Assembly (NCBI GenBank): GCA_021154065.1
Contig: JAJKJG010000416.1
Location: 1 to 20,571, forward strand
DNA length: 20,571 nt
Origin: Methylobacterium sp.
GTDB lineage: Bacteria > Pseudomonadota > Alphaproteobacteria > Rhizobiales > Beijerinckiaceae
Direction of reading: 5' to 3'
In this document: positions 13,830-20,571 of the stretch, one piece after another
Layout of the letters: each line of letters starts with the position of its first letter
Numbering within the stretch: position 1 is the stretch's first letter
Notes under the pieces: generated by a model
What the model was told of the DNA's origin: nothing
Seen by the model: only the letters and a program-made list of their open reading frames with translations
The model's database searches: none
Translations under genes and position numbers: made by a program

Positions 13830-13949
13830 CCCTTCGAAGGGAGAGGCCGACTCGCCGAAGGCGAGCGGGTGAGGGGAGCGCTCTATTCACAGAGGGCGCA
13901 CCCCTCACCCGGTCGGCTCCGCCGACTCGACCTCTCCCTCCGGGAGAGG
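13830..13949. repeat. CTCTCCC-family palindromic repeat, paired inverted copy C
   Basis: The left unit is CCCTTCGAAGGG, GAGAGGCCGACTCGCC, GGCGAG and GGGTGAGGGG; the right unit is CACCCCTCACCCGGTCGGC, then CCTCTCCC-TCC-GGGAGAGG in reverse order. The centre, GAGCGCTCTATTCACAGAGG, differs from copy A by only a base or two. The paired, head-to-head layout suggests the double unit moves or is copied as a whole. Confidence 0.75.
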
Positions 13950-13967
13950 CGGGCGCGCGCGGCTCAA

Positions 13968-14012
13968 TCATCGCCCGCTCCCTTGCGCCGGTGCTTCGCG
14001 CTCTCGTCATCG
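13968..14012 (-). repeat. Duplicated fdhD 3' tail, distal copy
   Basis: These 45 bases match the 3' end of fdhD (14459-14506) at about 41 positions, apart from a three-base gap. Read on the minus strand they encode DDESAKHRRKGAGDD and a stop, against EEESAKHRRKGAGGDE in FdhD. Here the sequence is mostly non-coding, because the DUF4431-like gene stops in another frame just inside it. Confidence 0.8.
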
Positions 14013-14462
14013 CTTCTTTCCAAGCGGCGTGATGCTTTCGACCGCTCCGACGACCGGACGCATGTGATGGGCGGTGTGCCCCTCGAACAGGTTGATGAAG
14101 CGCACCGACACGTGCCTGTTGTCGTGTCGTCGCAAGAGCTGCACCTTGCTTTTGTCCAAGGAATACACGTGCACGCTGCGAACGTCCGGAAGCACGGCCT
14201 CGCTGAATGAGCCGTTGAAGCAGACCGGCCGGTCGAGATCGAGCACATAGAACGGCCCTCGGCTGACCGCCGGGAACTCCCGCAGGCTCTTCGCATCGAG
14301 CCTGCGCTCCTGGACGATGCCGGACAGCGTCACGGGGCGGTCCTCGTCGAGGCAGTCGGGCCTCGTCTCGGCGGCGGTCGCGCCGGCGAGGAATAGGCCG
14401 AGGCAGGCGGCAGCGAACAGCTTGGCGCCCGGCCCGATCGCCCGTTGGCCTCCTTCACTCAT
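14007..14462 (-). CDS. Exported DUF4431-like protein
   Basis: A 151-residue protein with a signal peptide (hydrophobic residues 14-30, likely cut after ATAA near residue 31). The mature domain has RPVTLSGIV near 42, a central VLDLDRPVCFNG near 73-84 and a terminal LFEGHTAHHMRPVVGAV at about 125-141. This pattern (a TLSG strand, an LD-P-C strand, then G-TAHH-PV) matches my memory of DUF4431, a small beta-rich periplasmic domain of unknown function. Two cysteines remain in the mature part (37 and 81). Its ATG overlaps the end of fdhD (ATGAGTGA), so translation should be coupled. A copy of the fdhD tail lies on each side of it, which suggests it was inserted at the end of fdhD. A formate dehydrogenase role is unproven. 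Confidence 0.75.
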   Translation of the reverse strand: MSEGGQRAIGPGAKLFAAACLGLFLAGATAAETRPDCLDEDRPVTLSGIVQERRLDAKSLREFPAVSRGPFYVLDLDRPVCFNGSFSEAVLPDVRSVHVYSLDKSKVQLLRRHDNRHVSVRFINLFEGHTAHHMRPVVGAVESITPLGKKR

Positions 14463-15339
14463 CCCCGCCCGCCCCCTTGCGCCGATGCTTCGCGCTCTCC
14501 TCCTCGACGTAGGACAGGTCCTGGTCGAAGACGATGCGGTCCTCGCCGGAGAGCGCGACGAAGCGCTTGCCGCGGGCGCGGCCGATGAGCGTCAGCCCGG
14601 TCTTGCGCGCGAGCTCGACGCCCCAGGCGGTGAAGCCCGAGCGCGAGACCAGGATCGGGATGCCCATGCGCACGGTCTTGATCACCATCTCGGAGGTCAG
14701 GCGGCCGGTGGTGTAGAAGATCTTGTCGCCGCCGCCCTCGCCTTGGCGGAACATCCAGCCGGCGATCTTGTCGACGGCGTTGTGGCGCCCGACGTCCTCC
14801 ATGTAGACGAGCGGCCGATCCTCGCGGGCGAGCACGCAGCCGTGGATGGCGCCGGCCTCGAGATAGAGCGAGGGCGTGGTGTTGATGGCGTTGGTGAGCC
14901 GATAGAGCCATGAGGTCTTGAGCGGCGTCTTCGGCAGCGAGACGGTGTCCAGCGCCTCCATGAGGTCGCCGAAGGCGGTGCCCTGCGCGCAGCCGCTCGT
15001 CTGGGTGCGCCGCTTCAGCTTGTCCTCGAAGTCGGTATGGCCCTCGGTGCGCACGACGACGACGGCGAGGTCCTCGTCGTAGTCGACCGCCGTCACGACG
15101 TCGTCGGCCTTGAGCATGTTCTGGTTGAGGAGATAGCCGAGGGCGAGATACTCCGGGTAGTCGGCGATCGTCATCATGGTGACGATCTCCTGGGCGTTGA
15201 GGTAGAGCGTCAGCGCCCGCTCGACCACCACCCCGGTCTCGATCCGCTCGCCGCGCTCGTCGACGCCGGCGACCCGCTCGGTCAGGCGCGGGTCGTCCGG
15301 GTTCGGGCGGACGATGAGACCGGCGCGATGCTCGTTCAT
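14455..15339 (-). CDS. fdhD: Formate dehydrogenase accessory sulfurtransferase FdhD
   Basis: A 294-residue FdhD. It takes sulfur from a cysteine desulfurase and delivers it to the Mo-bis-MGD cofactor so that FdhA is active. Family blocks are ERALTLYLNAQEIVTMM (41-57), EYLALGYLLNQ (63-73), YMEDVGRHNAVDKIAGW, TGRLTSEMVIKTVRMGIP and SRSGFTAWGVELARKTGLT. The loop equivalent to the E. coli Cys121-x-x-Cys124 reads TSGCAQG, with Cys117 present and Gly in place of the second cysteine. The C-terminus EEESAKHRRKGAGGDE is charged, and its coding sequence is duplicated about 490 bases further on. The Shine-Dalgarno before the ATG is weak. It is the first gene of a minus-strand unit leading to mobA. Confidence 0.93.
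   Translation of the reverse strand: MNEHRAGLIVRPNPDDPRLTERVAGVDERGERIETGVVVERALTLYLNAQEIVTMMTIADYPEYLALGYLLNQNMLKADDVVTAVDYDEDLAVVVVRTEGHTDFEDKLKRRTQTSGCAQGTAFGDLMEALDTVSLPKTPLKTSWLYRLTNAINTTPSLYLEAGAIHGCVLAREDRPLVYMEDVGRHNAVDKIAGWMFRQGEGGGDKIFYTTGRLTSEMVIKTVRMGIPILVSRSGFTAWGVELARKTGLTLIGRARGKRFVALSGEDRIVFDQDLSYVEEESAKHRRKGAGGDE
14459..14506 (-). repeat. Duplicated fdhD 3' tail, fdhD copy
   Basis: The last 48 bases or so of fdhD form a direct repeat with 13968-14012. The two copies bracket the DUF4431-like gene almost exactly. Differences are one in-frame three-base gap and about four substitutions, so the duplication is not brand new but is recognisable at nucleotide level. Confidence 0.8.
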
Positions 15340-15536
15340 GGCTGAAGTGTAGCGCAGGGGCCGGGCTTCATCCTAGGCCGAACGCCTTGCAAGCGCCCCG
15401 TCAAGATTTTTTTCTCGCCCTTGCGGGCGCGGAGCCCCCGAGCGGGGTGGGGCGCCGGCTAGAGCTCTGAGGGGTCGAGCTGGCATCAGCCCGGTACCGT
15501 GTCCACTCGGAAGAACCGATGCTGTGGGGATCCTGT
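15340..15536. other. Intergenic region without a supported gene
   Basis: About 200 bases between the fdhD start and the broken ParE gene. It contains TCAAGATTTTTTTCTC (an unusually T-rich run here), a GCCC-TTGC-GGGC stem at about 15418 and a G-rich stretch GAGCGGGGTGGGGCGCCGGC. No open frame shows coding character. It should contain the fdhD promoter on the minus strand, but I cannot point to one. Confidence 0.5.
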
Positions 15537-15831
15537 CTAGGCCCGCGGCACGCGAATGCGGCCCAGATGGCGAGCACCGTCGATAATGCGGCCGACGAAC
15601 ACCGATTCGGTTTCGACACGGTACAGAACGAGCCAGCGTTCGATCACGATGGAGCGGACGCCTTCGCCAATTCAGGGCGGAGCCGCCCTTGATGAGGAAA
15701 CTGCGCAAGAGAGTTGGACCGTTCTACGATATCTCCGCAATTCTGTCGGCGCTCGCTGGACGGTCCTGCGCGATGTAGCGCCAAATCTCGTACAAATCCT
15801 GCTCCGCCTGAGCACTGAAGCAGACCTCCAA
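15537..15831 (-). pseudogene. ParE/RelE-family toxin, frameshifted remnant
   Basis: Three frames together read as one complete ParE-like toxin of about 97 residues. The first part (from a TTG at 15829-15831) has AQAEQDLYEIWRYIAQDRPA and ADRIAEI. After an apparent two-base insertion (GATATC for GATC, about 15728-15733) a second frame gives VERSNSLAQFPHQGRLRPEL. After an apparent loss of one G (about 15665) a third frame gives RSIVIERWLVLYRVE, VGRIIDGARHLGRI and a TAG at 15537-15539. All the usual ParE blocks are present, so only short indels break it. No ATG is present at the expected start. As it stands no full-length toxin can be made. Confidence 0.75.
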
Positions 15832-15834
15832 ATC

Positions 15835-16094
15835 TTATTCCCCCCGCGGCCCGACGACGGCGAGCTTCAGCCTTGAAGGAGTCGATATCGAGCGGACCAG
15901 CGTTCCCGCTCGCCACGCCCTTCTCCCACGCCTCACGGAGCCAAGCGGTCACCTCCTCGCCAAACGGCTCGTTCAGCGCCAGCGCGGCGAGGGCGTGCTC
16001 GACGACCTCTTCGGCCGAGCCGTATTGGCCCGGAGGCGACCATCTTCTCGACGAGACGCGCGGCATCCTCGCCGATCCTCACATCCATGCCCAT
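15835..16094 (-). pseudogene. ParD-family antitoxin, frameshifted remnant
   Basis: The N-terminus MGMDVRIGEDAARLVEKMVA (ATG at 16092-16094, or 16086-16088) and the continuation YGSAEEVVEHALAALALNEP are in different frames. One extra base near 16027-16033 causes the shift. This is a ribbon-helix-helix ParD layout, continuing through WLREAWEKGVASGNAGP to EARRR. A second indel, one extra base in the six-C run at 15840-15845, would explain why the frame runs past a TAA at 15835-15837. The gene lies directly before the ParE remnant, in the usual antitoxin-toxin order. It is decayed, or the assembly carries indel errors here. Confidence 0.75.
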
Positions 16095-16128
16095 CCGAGG
16101 CTCCCTTGCACGGCTGGTCGCTGCCATT

Positions 16129-17253
<1,125 letters not shown>

Positions 17254-17396
17254 TCTGTCGCTCCAAGACGCGCCTCGGGGCAGGGGACCCCGACGGCTCG
17301 CCCGTCATCTATCGCGGCAAGCCTTCGAGGGTAAGGGCGGCCGAAACCAAACCCGGCGTGGTTCGTTGTTCCGTTCCCTAAGGGAGCGAGACCGCG

Positions 17397-17900
17397 ATGG
17401 CCGTGAACCAGAACGACCCGAACGCTCAGAAGCTCTTCGATCTCGTGCGCGACATCCGCGTCTGCATGATGACGACGGAGGAGAGCGACGGCTCGCTGCA
17501 CAGCCGCCCGATGTACAGCATGGAGGCGGACGAGCGCGGCAGCCTCTGGTTCTTCACCAAGCTGCAGAGCCCGAAGGTGGCCGAGATCAGCAAGGACCGG
17601 CAGGTCAACCTCGCCTTTGCCGACCCCGACAAGCAGCACTATGTCTCGATCTCGGGGGTCGCCGAGGTGGTGCGCGACAAGGCGGTGATCGGCGACAAGT
17701 GGAGCGAGAGCGTGCGGGCCTGGTTCCCGGACGGAAAGGACGATCCCTCCCTCACCCTCATCCGCGTCAAGCCGGTCCGCGGCGAGTACTGGGACAGCCC
17801 GTCCTCGACCTTCGTCCAGCTCTACGGCTACGTGAAGTCGACGCTTACCGGCCAGCCGGCGACCGATGTCGGCGAGCAGAAGAAGGTGAGCCTGCGCTGA
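17397..17900 (+). CDS. Pyridoxamine 5'-phosphate oxidase-fold general stress protein
   Basis: A 167-residue split-barrel flavin-binding family protein of the 'general stress protein' type. It opens with LFDLVRDIRVCMMTTEESDG (residues 13-32), then LHSRPMYSMEADERGSLWFF, KVAEISKDRQVNLAFADPD and VSISGVAEVVRDKA. This is the standard order of the family: strand, HSRPM motif, WFFT strand, YVSISG strand. The C-terminal PVRGEYWDSPSSTFVQL is also typical. These proteins bind FMN or FAD and are linked to stress responses; the substrate is not known. AGGGAGCGAG precedes the ATG. Its last 56 bases overlap the 3' end of the convergent KTSC gene. Confidence 0.9.
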   Translation: MAVNQNDPNAQKLFDLVRDIRVCMMTTEESDGSLHSRPMYSMEADERGSLWFFTKLQSPKVAEISKDRQVNLAFADPDKQHYVSISGVAEVVRDKAVIGDKWSESVRAWFPDGKDDPSLTLIRVKPVRGEYWDSPSSTFVQLYGYVKSTLTGQPATDVGEQKKVSLR

Positions 17901-18126
17901 GCCTTCCCGGGCTCCCGCGCGGGCCGATTCTTTGTACGTCGAAGTTGGGCTTGATTTTGGTGGCGACGAAGTTCCCGATCGAGTCCGCGTTCATGAGATC
18001 GCGATAGGTACTTTCCGGCACCGGAAAGTACCGGTAGACGCGGCCGTCGCTGAACTCGACTTCGAGAACCGTCTCTTGGTGGCCGATCGAATTGACAGCT
18101 TCCGACTCGACGGGTTGGCGCTGCAT
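17845..18126 (-). CDS. KTSC domain-containing protein
   Basis: A 93-residue protein whose residues about 5-65 match the KTSC domain: SEAVNSIGHQETVLEVEF, then GRVYRYFPVPESTYRDLM and SIGNFVATKIKPNF. The domain is also found appended to lysyl-tRNA synthetases and in small stand-alone proteins; its role is not firmly known. The ATG at 18124-18126 is preceded by AGGAGA at six bases, which settles the start over the upstream ATGs. The last 25 residues, Gly/Ser/Pro/Arg-rich, look like read-through into the 3' end of the convergent stress gene and are unlikely to be structured. Confidence 0.8.
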   Translation of the reverse strand: MQRQPVESEAVNSIGHQETVLEVEFSDGRVYRYFPVPESTYRDLMNADSIGNFVATKIKPNFDVQRIGPRGSPGRLSAGSPSSARRHRSPAGR

Positions 18127-18264
18127 GGCGCTTCTCCTGAAGCACATCCTCTGCATTGCTAACGCCGCCGGTCGCCTTGGAGGTTCCCTCCGCAACTTGA
18201 CACTGCGGCCCGCCCTGATGCGAAGGTAAGCCCGAGGAGCGCCCCTCGCGCCACGGAGCAGGCG

Positions 18265-19557
18265 ATGGTCGACATCGCGACCCGGGTCTACAATCACACC
18301 TGGAAGATCGACCCGATCGTGCGCTCGCTGGTCGACACCGACTTCTACAAGCTCCTCATGGCGCAGACGATCTTCCGGCGCCATCGCGACGCGGCGGTCA
18401 CCTTCGGGATCAAGAACCGCACCGCCCGGGTGCGGCTTGCCGAGATCGTCGACGAGGGCGAGCTGCGCGAGCAGCTCGACCACATCCGCACCTTGAGGCT
18501 CACCCGCGGCGAGTCGACCTGGCTGCGCGGCAACACCTTCTACGGCCGCCGGCAGATGTTCTCGCCGGACTTCATGGACTGGCTCGAGAAGTTCCGCTTC
18601 CCTGAATACCAGCTCGAGAAGCGCGACGGCCAATATGAGCTCAGCTTCCACGGCCCCTGGGTCGAGACCACGATGTGGGAGATCCCGGCGCTCGCCGTCC
18701 TGAACGAGCTGCGCTCGCGCGGCGTGCTCAGGGGCATGGGCCGCTTCGAGCTGGAGGTGCTCTACGCCCGCGCCATGACGCGCGTCTGGGAGAAGATCGA
18801 CCGCCTGAAGCAGCTCAGCGAGCTGTCGATCTCCGATTTCGGCACGCGGCGCCGGCACAGCTTCCTGTGGCAGGATTGGTGCGTGCAGGCGATGATCGAG
18901 GGGCTCGGCACGTCGTTTCTCGGCACCTCGAACTGCCTCATTGCGCTGCGCCGCGAGGTCGAGGCGATCGGCACCAACGCGCACGAGCTGCCGATGGTCT
19001 ACGCGGCGCTCAGCGATTCCGACGAGGAGCTCGCGCGCGCGCCCTATCTCGTGCTGCAGGATTGGCAGGAGGACTACCAGGGCAACCTCCTCGTCATCCT
19101 GCCCGACACCTACGGCACCACGAACTTCCTCAAGCACGCTCCCGACTGGGTGGCGTCCTGGACCGGCATCCGCATCGATTCGAAGGATCCGATCGAGGGC
19201 GGCGAGGAGGCGATCGACTGGTGGCTGTCGCGCGGCCAGAACCCGCACGAGAAGCTCGCGATCTTCTCGGACGGGCTCGACGTCGACACGATCATCGACA
19301 TCCACCGGCAGTTCCACGGCCGCGTGCGCGTCGGCTACGGCTGGGGCACGCTGCTCACCAACGACTTCCGGGGGCTGGCGCCGAACGACGGGCTCGCGCC
19401 GATCTCGATCGTCTGCAAGGTGCTCTCGGCGAACGGCCGGCCGGCGGTCAAGATCTCCGACAACCCGACGAAGGCGATCGGGCCGAGGGCCGAGATCGAG
19501 CGCTACAAGCGGGTCTTCGACGTCGGCGTGCAAACGGCGCAGCCGGTGCTGGTGTGA
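18265..19557 (+). CDS. pncB: Nicotinate phosphoribosyltransferase
   Basis: A 430-residue enzyme of the Preiss-Handler NAD salvage route that makes nicotinate mononucleotide from nicotinate and PRPP with ATP. Motifs are [17 protein letters not shown] (21-37), [11 protein letters not shown] (190-200), [20 protein letters not shown] (222-241) with the phosphorylatable His240, then [10 protein letters not shown] and [10 protein letters not shown] near the PRPP site. Length and order match the E. coli-type enzyme. GGAGCAGGCG precedes the ATG with good spacing. A TTGACA is at 18199-18204 upstream, but I do not see a convincing -10 partner. It has no evident link to formate oxidation, except that NAD pools serve soluble formate dehydrogenases elsewhere. 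Confidence 0.95.
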   Translation: MVDIATRVYNHTWKIDPIVRSLVDTDFYKLLMAQTIFRRHRDAAVTFGIKNRTARVRLAEIVDEGELREQLDHIRTLRLTRGESTWLRGNTFYGRRQMFSPDFMDWLEKFRFPEYQLEKRDGQYELSFHGPWVETTMWEIPALAVLNELRSRGVLRGMGRFELEVLYARAMTRVWEKIDRLKQLSELSISDFGTRRRHSFLWQDWCVQAMIEGLGTSFLGTSNCLIALRREVEAIGTNAHELPMVYAALSDSDEELARAPYLVLQDWQEDYQGNLLVILPDTYGTTNFLKHAPDWVASWTGIRIDSKDPIEGGEEAIDWWLSRGQNPHEKLAIFSDGLDVDTIIDIHRQFHGRVRVGYGWGTLLTNDFRGLAPNDGLAPISIVCKVLSANGRPAVKISDNPTKAIGPRAEIERYKRVFDVGVQTAQPVLV

Positions 19558-19583
19558 GCGGGGAACGCCGCGCTTGCGCCGCC

Positions 19584-19701
19584 GTCATTCCGGGGCGGCC
19601 CGAAGGGCCGAACCCGGAACCCATGGCGACCCGCGCTATCAGCCATTCCATCGAGCTTGTTCGTGGGTTCCGGGTTCTCGCTTCGCGAGCCCCGGAATGA
19701 C
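19584..19701. repeat. Inverted-repeat element (GTCATTCCGGGGC termini)
   Basis: A 118-base element bounded by perfect 13-base inverted ends: GTCATTCCGGGGC at 19584-19596 and GCCCCGGAATGAC at 19689-19701. Inside, GAACCCGGAACCCA on the left pairs with TGGGTTCCGGGTTC on the right, so the whole can fold into one long stem. This is a common style of dispersed non-coding repeat in Hyphomicrobiales. It fills the pncB-pxpA gap and ends 12 bases before the pxpA start. Confidence 0.85.
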
Positions 19702-19713
19702 AGAAGGTGCGTC

Positions 19714-20472
19714 ATGAAGGTCGACATCAACTGCGACATGGGCGAGGGCTTCGGGCCCTGGCGGATGGGCGACGACGAGGCGATGCTTTCGATCGTCACC
19801 TCGGCGAACATTGCCTGCGGCTGGCACGCCGGCGACCCGGATATCATGGCCCGCACCGCCGCGATCGCGAAGAAGAACGGCGTCTCGATCGGCGCGCATC
19901 CGGGCTTCGGCGATCTCTGGGGCTTTGGCCGGCGCGTCATCCGCGGCGACACGATGGAGAGCCTCGAGCGCATGATCGCCTACCAGATCGGCGCCATGCA
20001 GGCCTGCGCGGCGCTTGCCGGCCACACCGTCACGCATGTCAAGGCGCATGGCGCGCTCGGCAACCTGACCAACGACGAGGAGGATTTCGCGCTGGCGCTC
20101 GGGCGCGCCATCAAGGGCGTCGACGCCTCGCTCGTCATGATCGTGATGCCGACGCTGCCGACCGAGCGCGTCGCCGACAAGCTCGGGCTCAAGATGGCGC
20201 GCGAGGTGTTCGCCGACCGCACCTATGACGACACCGGCAACCTGACGAGCCGCAAGAAGCAGGGCTCGGTGCTGCACGACGCCGATTTCGCCGCCGAGCG
20301 GATGCTGCGCTGGCTTGAGGCGAAGAGCCTCGAGACCGTCAGCGGCAAGACCATCCCGGTCGAGATCGACACCATCTGCGTCCACGGCGACGAGCCGACG
20401 GCGGTCGCGACCGCAAGGACGCTGCGGGCGAAGCTCGAGGGCGCCGGGATTACGATCGCGCCGTTCGCGTAG
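19714..20472 (+). CDS. pxpA: 5-oxoprolinase subunit A (LamB/YcsF family)
   Basis: A 252-residue LamB/YcsF family protein, one of the three PxpABC subunits that use ATP to open 5-oxoproline to glutamate. Motifs are KVDINCDMGEGFG (2-14), SANIACGWHAGDPDIM, GVSIGAHPGFGDLWGFGRR, TVTHVKAHGALGNLTNDEE and, near the end, CVHGDEPTAVATARTLR. The ATG at 19714 is chosen because it precedes the conserved KVDINCDMGEG directly and has AGAAGGT upstream; an upstream in-frame ATG (19657) would lie in the repeat element. pxpB and pxpC are not in the window, and the next gene's start does not resemble either, so partners may be elsewhere. Confidence 0.93.
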   Translation: MKVDINCDMGEGFGPWRMGDDEAMLSIVTSANIACGWHAGDPDIMARTAAIAKKNGVSIGAHPGFGDLWGFGRRVIRGDTMESLERMIAYQIGAMQACAALAGHTVTHVKAHGALGNLTNDEEDFALALGRAIKGVDASLVMIVMPTLPTERVADKLGLKMAREVFADRTYDDTGNLTSRKKQGSVLHDADFAAERMLRWLEAKSLETVSGKTIPVEIDTICVHGDEPTAVATARTLRAKLEGAGITIAPFA

Positions 20473-20550
20473 CTGTCATCCCGGAACAGCACGCCGCCTT
20501 GAGGCCCCGAACGGGTTGAGATCGCCGATTACCACTGAAGGAGACCGACG

Positions 20551-20571
20551 ATGCCTCGCATCCGTACCCAC
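20551..20571 (+). CDS. Start of a further gene (partial, unidentified)
   Basis: An ATG at 20551 follows AAGGAGA with good spacing and opens MPRIRTH before the window ends. The strong ribosome binding site, on the same strand as pxpA and 78 bases after it, makes a real gene start likely. Seven residues are too few for identification. Confidence 0.5.

Noticed and set aside
12942..14210. A plus-strand open frame of about 420 codons over mobA, the repeats and part of the DUF4431-like gene
   Set aside because: It is antisense to mobA, crosses several palindromic repeats and has a compositionally odd Arg/Ser/Ala product. Nothing supports expression.
13964..14296. Alternative minus-strand frame ending SAKHRRKGAGDD, considered as a gene
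   Set aside because: It overlaps the DUF4431-like gene in another frame, lacks a signal or domain of its own, and its ending is only the duplicated fdhD tail.
15400..15435. T-run next to a GCCC-TTGC-GGGC stem near 15405-15430, considered as an intrinsic terminator
   Set aside because: On the plus strand the T-run comes before the stem, and on the minus strand the stem is followed by A residues. The order is wrong in both directions.
15493..15626. Inverted ten-base match GTACCGTGTC / GACACGGTAC either side of the ParE 3' end
   Set aside because: The match is short, flanking bases do not pair and one arm lies in former coding sequence, so chance is the better explanation.
18199..18230. TTGACA upstream of pncB as a full sigma70 promoter
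   Set aside because: The -35 hexamer is perfect but nothing resembling a -10 box lies 16-18 bases downstream (the sequence there is GCGAAGGTAAG), so it is not listed as a feature.

Overview
This is a GC-rich chromosomal window in the style of an alphaproteobacterium, most likely of the Hyphomicrobiales (Rhizobiales). The evidence is the gene set and order around a membrane-bound formate dehydrogenase, the third-position G/C codon bias, and scattered palindromic repeats of types familiar from that order. I cannot name the genus. There is no prophage, IS transposase, CRISPR array, tRNA or rRNA in view.

Left and centre (1-10.5 kb). A partial 4Fe-4S ferredoxin gene on the minus strand diverges from a long plus-strand operon. 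That operon begins with five accessory genes: a divergent biotin/lipoate-ligase-fold protein, then DUF6505-, DUF6352-, DUF3305- and DUF3306-type proteins. Next come a TorD-type chaperone with an N-terminal helix-turn-helix (HTH) domain, a 73-aa Tat-signal protein, and the catalytic (fdhA), 4Fe-4S (fdhB) and cytochrome b556 (fdhC) subunits of a respiratory formate dehydrogenase. The enzyme is of the periplasmic, quinone-linked type and has cysteine rather than selenocysteine at the Mo site.

Cofactor supply (10.6-15.3 kb). After two palindromic repeats come mobB and moeA on the plus strand. On the minus strand are fdhD, a small exported DUF4431-like gene, mobA and a 63-aa membrane protein, converging on moeA. 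MoeA inserts Mo, MobA and MobB make the bis-MGD form, FdhD delivers the sulfur ligand and the TorD-like protein escorts apo-FdhA before Tat export, so most of the first 15 kb serves one enzyme. The fdhD-mobA stretch has been rearranged: the 3' tail of fdhD is duplicated on either side of the DUF4431-like gene, and a cluster of repeats sits directly upstream of mobA and supplies its Shine-Dalgarno sequence.

Right (15.3-20.6 kb). A ParD/ParE toxin-antitoxin pair is broken by a few short indels but otherwise readable. It is followed by the Fe-S carrier apbC/mrp (minus), a pyridoxamine-oxidase-fold stress protein (plus), a KTSC-domain protein (minus, overlapping it), nicotinate phosphoribosyltransferase pncB, an inverted-repeat element, 5-oxoprolinase subunit pxpA, and the first codons of one more gene.

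The best candidates for new biology are the HTH-TorD fusion with a perfect palindrome just upstream of its start, the accessory block of unknown function heading the operon, and the duplicated fdhD tail that marks how the DUF4431-like gene entered the cluster.
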